A stretch of 14,012 nt of DNA. It comes from Coemansia sp. RSA 922. Lineage: Eukaryota; Kickxellomycota; Kickxellomycetes; Kickxellales; Kickxellaceae. Location of the stretch: NCBI GenBank assembly GCA_027577415.1, contig JANBQS010000656.1:1-14012 (forward strand), given 5' to 3'. This document shows positions 9,574 through 14,012 of this stretch, one piece after another (the stretch's first letter is position 1; every line of letters starts with the position of its first letter). Both the position numbers and the translations under genes were made by a program. The notes under the pieces are model-generated. The model made no database searches and was not told the DNA's origin. It saw only the letters and a program-made list of their open reading frames with translations.

Positions 9574-9579
9574 AATAAA
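9574..9579 (+). terminator. AATAAA polyadenylation signal of the TOE1-like gene
   Basis: The canonical hexamer AATAAA lies 21 nt after the stop codon and is followed by T-rich sequence. This position suits a very short 3' untranslated region. Confidence 0.6.
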
Positions 9580-9743
9580 TTTTTTGTGAATCGAGCCCGA
9601 TCAAGCCTGCAAGTTTTTTTTTTGCGATTGTTTTTTTTACCTGTTGTCCCCAGCCTTCTTCTAACTCGGCTCTTCTTTCTCTTTTATTTCATTGCAAGTA
9701 TTAGAGTACCTCGTTACCATCCTTTTCATTCTTTTTCTAAGCA
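9580..9743 (+). promoter_or_regulatory. NOP58 promoter / 5' leader
   Basis: The stretch before the NOP58 ATG is dominated by long T and CT runs (for example about 9615-9645 and 9660-9690) and ends TTTTTCTAAGCAATG. Pyrimidine-rich leaders are common in genes for the translation and ribosome-biogenesis machinery. No TATA box is evident. Confidence 0.4.
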
Positions 9744-11312
9744 ATGCTTGTCCTTTACGAAACCGCCGCTGGCTACGCTCTTTTCAAGCTGCTCGATGAG
9801 GGCAAGCTGACAAAGGGCGAGGACCTCCACAAGGAGTTTGCCACTCCCGCCGCCGCCAACAAGTCGGTGAAGCTGCAGGCGTTCCACAAGTTTGAGAACA
9901 CTGTCGATGCGCTCTCTGCCGTGACTGCTCTTGTTGAGGGCAAAATCTCGAAGAACCTGAAGACCTTCCTGACCACCGACGTTAGCGAGAAGGAGTGGAA
10001 GAAGGAGTCTCTGGCCGTTGCCGACTCGAAGCTCGCCAGCGCGATCTCGAAGAAGCTTGGCATCAAGGTTGTTGCTGACTCGTCGGTCAACGAGCTTTAC
10101 CGTGGCATTCGTAGCCAGATCGAGTCGCTCCTTACTGGCGTGTCTCCCGCTGACATGGCAGCTATGGAGCTTGGTCTGTCGCACTCTCTGTCGCGGTATA
10201 AGCTCAAGTTCTCGCCTGACAAGGTGGACACTATGATTGTGCAGGCAATCTCGCTCCTGGACGACCTCGACAAGGAGCTCAACACATACGCCATGCGTGT
10301 CAAGGAATGGTACGGCTGGCACTTCCCCGAAATGGCCAAGATTATCAACGATAACCAGGCATACGCCAAGCTCATCAAGAAGGCTGGATTCCGCAACAAC
10401 ATTGGCGCCACCGACCTTGGCGAGATCCTGCCCGAGGAGCTGGAGGCTGAGGTTAAGGAGGCTGCCGAGATCTCCATGGGTACTGAGATCAGCGACGAGG
10501 ATCTGCTCAACATTACCGCTCTGTGCGACCAGGTGATTTCGATTACCGAGTACCGCGCGCAGCTCTACGAGTACCTGAAGAACCGCATGTTCGCCATTGC
10601 GCCCAACCTTACTGCACTGGTCGGCGAGCTTGTTGGTGCTCGTCTCATTGCCCACGCCGGCTCGCTGATGACCCTGGCCAAGTACCCCGCCTCGACCATC
10701 CAGATCCTCGGAGCTGAGAAGGCTCTGTTCCGCGCCCTCAAGACCAAGCACGACACACCAAAATACGGTCTCATCTACCACGCCTCGCTTGTCGGACAGG
10801 CTGGACCCAAGGCCAAGGGCAAGATTGCTCGTCTCACCGCCACCAAAACCTCGATTGCTGTCCGTGTCGACGCTCTCGGAGATACCGATGCCGCCGAGGT
10901 TGGCATTGAGGGCCGCGTCAAGATTGAGAACCGTCTGCGCCAGCTCGAGGGCCGGTTTGCGGCCAAGGCTGCTCGTGTCGACCGCAGCAAGGTGCCTGCC
11001 ACTCCTCTGGACAAGAAGTTTGAGCGCATGCAGGTTGCGTCGTACAACACCGCCTCGGATGCCGTAGCAGTCAAGGCTGAGAAGCCAGCAGCCGAGAAGA
11101 AGCGCAAGGCATCGGACGACGAAGAGTCGGACGCATCGTCGGACGAGGAGGAGGTGAAGAAGCCCAAGAAGGAGAAGAAGGAAAAGAAGGACAAGTCCGA
11201 GAAGAAGGAGAAGAAAGAAAAGAAGGAGAAGAGCAAGGACAAGGACGAGAAGAAGGACAAGGAGGAGAAGAAGGCCAAGAAGGAGAAAAAGGAGAAGAAG
11301 AGCAAGGATTAG
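9744..11312 (+). CDS. NOP58: Nucleolar protein Nop58, box C/D snoRNP core
   Basis: Nop58 is a core protein of box C/D snoRNPs, which direct 2'-O-methylation of rRNA and pre-rRNA processing. It pairs with Nop56 and fibrillarin on the guide RNA in the nucleolus. The 522-residue frame starts with the NOP5 N-terminal domain (MLVLYETAAGYALFKL). It continues with the coiled-coil/NOSIC region (about 150-280, including WYGWHFPEM) and the RNA/protein-binding Nop domain (about 280-400). That domain contains the family signature GAEKALFRALKTKHDTPKYG followed by LIYHASLVGQA. A KKE/D-rich nucleolar tail runs from about residue 450 to the end. Length agrees with yeast (511) and human (529). No intron is needed. 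Nop56 is excluded because the start and the KHDTPKYG segment match Nop58. Confidence 0.97.
   Translation: MLVLYETAAGYALFKLLDEGKLTKGEDLHKEFATPAAANKSVKLQAFHKFENTVDALSAVTALVEGKISKNLKTFLTTDVSEKEWKKESLAVADSKLASAISKKLGIKVVADSSVNELYRGIRSQIESLLTGVSPADMAAMELGLSHSLSRYKLKFSPDKVDTMIVQAISLLDDLDKELNTYAMRVKEWYGWHFPEMAKIINDNQAYAKLIKKAGFRNNIGATDLGEILPEELEAEVKEAAEISMGTEISDEDLLNITALCDQVISITEYRAQLYEYLKNRMFAIAPNLTALVGELVGARLIAHAGSLMTLAKYPASTIQILGAEKALFRALKTKHDTPKYGLIYHASLVGQAGPKAKGKIARLTATKTSIAVRVDALGDTDAAEVGIEGRVKIENRLRQLEGRFAAKAARVDRSKVPATPLDKKFERMQVASYNTASDAVAVKAEKPAAEKKRKASDDEESDASSDEEEVKKPKKEKKEKKDKSEKKEKKEKKEKSKDKDEKKDKEEKKAKKEKKEKKSKD
11150..11310 (+). repeat. Near-homopurine KKE/KKD codon repeat in the NOP58 tail
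   Basis: The 3' end of NOP58 is built from GAGAAGAAG, AAGGAGAAG and AAGGACAAG units, so the plus strand is almost all A and G over about 160 bases. The encoded tail alternates KKEKK and KKD blocks and follows an acidic serine patch (ASDDEESDASSDEEE). Such tails are usual in Nop58 and Nop56 and vary in length between species. Confidence 0.8.
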
Positions 11313-11454
11313 TCTTGTATCTACCAACTGTGTTTTCAATATATTCACATTTAATGTTCTAGAAGTGTTGAGTAATATTTATTCTTTTGAAGGCAAATTT
11401 ACAAAACTGGGTGTATTCAAATATGTGATCTCCTTGTTTCTTTTTTGGGCAGTG
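11313..11454. other. Convergent intergenic region after NOP58
   Basis: There are 142 bp between the stop codons of NOP58 (plus) and the first ubiquitin-like gene (minus). TTTATT at 11378-11383 reads AATAAA on the minus strand, 72 nt beyond the stop of the minus-strand gene, and is a plausible poly(A) signal for it. From here on the DNA is visibly more AT-rich. Confidence 0.5.
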
Positions 11455-11820
11455 TTAGCGATAGTAGGCTGGAGTATCGTCAATATGTATAGTTTCCCCA
11501 GCAAGCCACCCATTTTGCTGCTCCATCCTGATAACATATAGCATTTTTCTTTTACTCAGACTACCACATTCAAAAAGCTGATTGGTGCTGGGAAGGTAGC
11601 CGTCAACACGGCCTGACTTTGTCGGATTGTGTTTGTACGCTTCAAGAGTTCCTTCGAACAAGTGTTTAAGGTTGCCTTGCTTAAAACGTGCACAAACTTT
11701 ACTAATTGTGTCACTTTCTTCGGCTTCAAGCGTTGTTGTCGGGCCAGAGTTGATGTTTGAATTGTTATAGATAGTTGTTCCATGACAATTCACAAGATAT
11801 ACTTTCAAATCAAATGTCAT
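11455..11820 (-). CDS. Small ubiquitin-like (beta-grasp) protein, array member A
   Basis: A 121-residue protein starting MTFDLKVYLV. A longer frame starts at 11904, but its extra 28 codons span a TATA-like motif and are absent from the paralogues, so I use the ATG at 11818-11820. Residues 28-47 (TTTLEAEESDTISKVCARFK) match ubiquitin 12-31 at 11 of 20 positions without gaps. A strand-like LEAYKHNP (59-66) and a closing LFECGSLSKRKMLYVI (82-97) complete the beta-alpha-beta-beta order of the ubiquitin fold. After the fold comes a 24-residue tail ending DDTPAYYR. There is no Gly-Gly end, so conventional conjugation is unlikely. Ungapped alignment to member C gives about 30 identities in 97 positions. 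No signal peptide or membrane segment is seen. The function is unknown. Confidence 0.7.
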   Translation of the reverse strand: MTFDLKVYLVNCHGTTIYNNSNINSGPTTTLEAEESDTISKVCARFKQGNLKHLFEGTLEAYKHNPTKSGRVDGYLPSTNQLFECGSLSKRKMLYVIRMEQQNGWLAGETIHIDDTPAYYR

Positions 11821-12362
11821 GTTGAGTATGCACCTAGGTAAATGTGAAGGAAAAGTATATAAAATGGAGGAGAAAGGGTCGAAGGAGAGGGGCAGGCACA
11901 GCACCCGCTTTTATTCAATAATTTCTATGATTGGAGCTTTGAAGACTTTGCCTCCTGCTCTTTGCCAGGTGATGTTTCAAAGCAGCACCTCTCCCCAATT
12001 TTTTTATTCCGTCGCCGCAGTTCTTTTTTTGAATAATTGTAGCACGGGCTATTTTTGCATCTGGTTGAGGTCAGCAATGCATTTTAAAAAGAAAATGCAC
12101 TAAAAGAATAAGCAGGATGTTTACTAAAAGGGAGAAACTAGCACAGTGAATCATTTGGACACGTGCATTTACTTTGTTTGACACGTTGGCTAATACACTC
12201 AGTGGTGGACACAATGTTCGTCAATAAATTACTATAAGAAATTTATTCTATATACAACAACGTCTATGTTAATAAATTTGCCTATCTGTACTTGTGATTT
12301 ACCTTATGTTGAAGGTTTCGTGTAGAGCGTATGTTCCTTTCGGCTTTGAGTTGCATACACGC
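11821..12362. other. Gene-poor region with decayed copy of a plus-strand sequence
   Basis: These 542 bp lie between array members A and B. TATATAAA at 11856-11863 lies about 36 bp upstream of the start of A and could act as a TATA box. Two blocks (11941-11975 and 12134-12172) are homologous to the plus-strand Cys-rich frame next to member B but are in different frames here and followed by stops. The rest is AT-rich. A perfect 8-bp inverted repeat, AATAAATT (12223-12230) and AATTTATT (12240-12247), may give poly(A) signals on both strands. Confidence 0.5.
11941..12180 (+). pseudogene. Decayed copy of the Cys-rich plus-strand frame
   Basis: The block at 11941-11975 reads EDFASCSLPGDV and matches RDFASCSLMSDV of the frame at 12792-13109; 22 consecutive bases are identical (11943-11964 and 12887-12908). 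The block at 12134-12172 reads ETSTVNHLDTCIY and matches ETGIANHLATCIL (29 of 39 bases by my count). Here the two blocks lie in different frames, are separated by about 60 bases more than in the other copy, and the second block soon meets TGA. I infer a disrupted copy of a once-coding sequence. Its function is unknown. Confidence 0.5.
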
Positions 12363-12668
12363 TTACTCTTTATAATTAATGTATAGCACCCCAACAACCC
12401 AAACAGTATTGAGGTTGCTAATAACTTCATTGTCTCTAAATTGCCTATAATAAGGGTCTTTATCAACTGGGTTCAACCTGTGAGCAGCAAGATCTTTTTG
12501 AAATAGATCCCCGAGACCACACCCCTTAAGCCTCGCCAGAATATCTCCAATTGTATTGGTTTCTTCAACAGCAAGAATTACTGTTTCGCCTCCCTTTGTC
12601 GCCAAGTTATTGTGGTACATGTTGTTGCCTTCCTTATCCACAAGGTGAATAGCTAGGTTACGTTTCAT
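12363..12668 (-). CDS. Small ubiquitin-like (beta-grasp) protein, array member B, tail lost
   Basis: A 101-residue paralogue starting MKRNLAIHLVDKEG. It keeps the ubiquitin-like core order: first strand (5-10), second strand and helix start (29-48, VILAVEETNTIGDILARLK), the Asn-Pro after the third strand (66-67), and the last strand VLYIN (94-98). It aligns with member C without gaps. It lacks the Glu-Cys-Gly before the last strand that A and C share. It stops after YINYKE, so the 20- to 24-residue tail ending in Tyr-Tyr-Arg is absent. The 25 codons past the stop show no recognisable tail remnant. It may be a shorter functional form or a gene beginning to decay. Confidence 0.6.
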   Translation of the reverse strand: MKRNLAIHLVDKEGNNMYHNNLATKGGETVILAVEETNTIGDILARLKGCGLGDLFQKDLAAHRLNPVDKDPYYRQFRDNEVISNLNTVWVVGVLYINYKE

Positions 12669-12791
12669 AACGACTAGTAAGAATACGTACTATTAAAAGA
12701 AGCCTAGTAGCAAAAACCAAAGTAAGGGGAAAAAGGAATATGATTGCAAGTGGATGAAGAAAACGAAATAAAAAATAGGAGGAGGGCGGGC
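12669..12791. promoter_or_regulatory. Divergent spacer upstream of array member B
   Basis: An AT- and purine-rich stretch lies between the start of member B (minus) and the ATG of the Cys-rich frame (plus). TATTAAAA at 12690-12697 holds the position that TATATAAA occupies upstream of members A and C. It is a weaker TATA match. No other motif stands out. Confidence 0.3.
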
Positions 12792-13109
12792 ATGAGCTTC
12801 TTTATAGCTTTTCTCGTAGGGCCTCCAGCATGCACTCTATGTCTTTCGTGCCCAACACAGTTTCTTTGTAGCTTTCGGCACTCTAGAGACTTTGCCTCCT
12901 GCTCTTTGATGAGCGATGTCTACTTACGCAATGTCGAGGCCTTTGAAAAGTGTCTCAAAGGAAGCTGCACAAAGGAGCACCCAAGAACATGTAAGCCCTT
13001 CGTCATGTCTGAAGAAACAGGCATAGCAAATCACTTGGCCACGTGTATTCTCACCTCTTGCCAACCTATACAAGACCAAGTGTGTACATATTGTCTGCAC
13101 ACACTATAG
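12792..13109 (+). CDS. Possible small Cys-rich protein (uncertain, may be a relic)
   Basis: An open frame of 105 codons on the strand opposite the ubiquitin-like genes. It encodes 12 cysteines. The first 20 residues are hydrophobic (MSFFIAFLVGPPACTLCLSC) and could be a signal peptide, giving a small secreted Cys-rich protein. Residues 33-42 (DFASCSLMSD) and the segment around ETGIANHLATCILTSC recur in the decayed copy at 11941-12180 with mostly codon-respecting changes. That argues the sequence was protein-coding in the past. Whether this copy is still a gene is open: codon use is not strongly biased and no introns or poly(A) signal are clear. I do not recognise the family. Confidence 0.35.
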   Translation: MSFFIAFLVGPPACTLCLSCPTQFLCSFRHSRDFASCSLMSDVYLRNVEAFEKCLKGSCTKEHPRTCKPFVMSEETGIANHLATCILTSCQPIQDQVCTYCLHTL

Positions 13110-13218
13110 TTTAAATATTTAATCTATTCGATACAGGTATAACTAAAGGCAGACAACTACAACTACAAATTTATAAATTAAATCACTCATTCCAAATCCA
13201 ACATCTTGTTATGTGATG
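13110..13218. other. AT-rich spacer between the Cys-rich frame and array member C
   Basis: An AT-rich stretch including TTTAAATATTTAATC and AATTTATAAATTAAATC. It lies 3' of both flanking frames and probably holds poly(A) signals for both. I see no gene in it. Confidence 0.4.
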
Positions 13219-13587
13219 CTAACGGTAATAAATGGGAGGAAGGCCTGGACGACATCTCGTACCCATCATGCGTATCAGGTCTTCGCCCGCAGCAATAACA
13301 TATAGTGCCCTCTGTCCGCCGACAATGCCACACTCACTAAGTGGTGTGCTCTCATCAAACCACTTTTGATAGCCATTCTGTATAGTCGGGTTAGTCTTGT
13401 AGAATTTAAGTTCTCTATCCAAATAGCAACGAAGATGGCCCTGTTTAAGAACTTGGATGACCTGACCAACCGTATTAGTGTCATAAAAGTTAACCGTTAT
13501 TGTAGGCGAATTTGTATCGCCATTCTCATAATACACGGGTCTGCCGCCGCAGTCCACGATAAATACTTTCAATTTCATAAAACCCAT
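13219..13587 (-). CDS. Small ubiquitin-like (beta-grasp) protein, array member C
   Basis: A 122-residue protein; the first ATG gives MGFMKLKVFIVDCGG. A second ATG three codons on (13576-13578) would start MKLKVFIVD. The core shows strand 1 (KLKVFIVD), strand 2 plus helix (29-50, TITVNFYDTNTVGQVIQVLK), strand 3 (ELKFYKTNP, 59-67), and PLSECGIVGGQRALYVI (82-98). The last element is laid out like the final turn and strand of ubiquitin. The 24-residue tail ends RPGLPPIYYR, like DDTPAYYR of member A. The Leu-Lys-Phe-Tyr-Lys strand followed by Asn-Pro also recalls the N-terminal ubiquitin-like domain of Crinkler-type proteins, but there is no C-terminal effector domain. There is no Gly-Gly end, signal peptide or intron. 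The function is unknown. Confidence 0.7.
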   Translation of the reverse strand: MGFMKLKVFIVDCGGRPVYYENGDTNSPTITVNFYDTNTVGQVIQVLKQGHLRCYLDRELKFYKTNPTIQNGYQKWFDESTPLSECGIVGGQRALYVIAAGEDLIRMMGTRCRPGLPPIYYR

Positions 13588-14012
13588 GTTGCGGTATCAA
13601 AAATGGTTGGTTTGGCTTCCGGGAGGTGTTATATAAAAGTCCTACTTGTTAGTGCTAAAATGAGAGTGGGAGTAAGAGTAAGAGTGAGGTAATGTTTGTG
13701 GATAAAGATGTCGAGAAAGAGAGAGGGCGCAGCCGAGCAGCTCTTTTAAATGTCAACTTAGAGCACATTTAGCAAGGGAGGGACGATTTTCACAGCTGAC
13801 ACATTCTTTGAGCAGCTATGACGCTCTTAAAGCATGTTCTTTCTCTTTTTTAGCAAACCATTGTCCAAAGAAACCCTCCACTCCAAGCTCTAGAATGCAC
13901 AGCTGGAGCTAGCTTTGAACAAAGACAGTACCAGCAAAGTGTTAAAGAATATGCAATACACTTCAAAGGATAATTGCACCAAAGATAACCAAAGAAAAAA
14001 GAAAGCGTGACC
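13588..14012. promoter_or_regulatory. Upstream region of array member C
   Basis: TTATATAAAA at 13629-13638 lies about 45 bp upstream of the start of C and is a good TATA-box candidate. Beyond it is a purine-rich plus-strand stretch (about 13655-13690, repeats of GAGTGGGAGTAAGAGTAAGA), which is pyrimidine-rich on the coding strand. The remaining 300 bp contain no supported gene. I found no copy of the Cys-rich frame here. Confidence 0.4.

Noticed and set aside
9726..11348. A 540-codon open frame on the strand opposite NOP58
   Set aside because: It mirrors NOP58 codon for codon and encodes a Leu-rich low-complexity start that is simply the complement of the Lys/Glu tail. It is open because NOP58 avoids codons that read as stops on the other strand.
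11821..11904. N-terminal extension of array member A from the ATG at 11904
   Set aside because: The extra 28 residues have no counterpart in members B and C and cover the TATA-like element. The ATG at 11820 aligns with the paralogues' starts.
13366..13692. Plus-strand open frame opposite array member C
   Set aside because: It is a shadow of the ubiquitin-like gene and ends in a simple GAGTAAGAGT repeat. No supporting motif is present.

Overview
The window looks like nuclear DNA of a filamentous or early-diverging fungus. The evidence is a compact gene layout with short spliceosomal introns (GT...AG, with CTAAC/CTGAC branch sites), a eukaryotic eEF2, a saccharolysin-like M3 oligopeptidase, the box C/D snoRNP protein Nop58, and a TOE1-type nuclease that budding yeast lacks. 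A fungus of the Kickxellomycotina type (Coemansia and relatives) would fit, but that placement is a guess from general style, not a computed result.

Positions 1-11,312 are a dense, moderately GC-rich housekeeping block. On the minus strand is eEF2, cut off at its 3' end by position 1, with a first exon of only eight codons. It is divergent from a two-exon thimet oligopeptidase/saccharolysin gene (plus strand). A membrane protein with a His-Pro-Gly repeat and a DUF4097-like beta-repeat domain follows on the plus strand. It converges on a minus-strand gene for a probable mitochondrial two-pass protein of the TMEM70/186/223 type. That gene shares a 158-bp divergent promoter with a TOE1-like 3'-5' exoribonuclease (plus), followed by NOP58 (plus). 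TOE1 acts in snRNA and telomerase RNA 3'-end maturation and Nop58 in box C/D snoRNP assembly, so the two adjacent genes both serve small nuclear RNA biogenesis.

From about 11,313 to the end the DNA changes character. It becomes AT-rich, gene-poor and repetitive in origin. It holds three small minus-strand genes (121, 101 and 122 codons) that are clear paralogues of one another, aligning almost without gaps, and that look like stand-alone ubiquitin-like beta-grasp proteins. Two of the three end in an identical Tyr-Tyr-Arg tail. Between the paralogues, on the opposite strand, are two diverged copies of another sequence. One is an open 105-codon Cys-rich reading frame; the other is broken by frameshift and stops. 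This suggests that a unit of roughly 0.9 kb, carrying a ubiquitin-like gene and a divergent partner, was duplicated. I find this array the most interesting part of the window; I do not recognise it as a described system.
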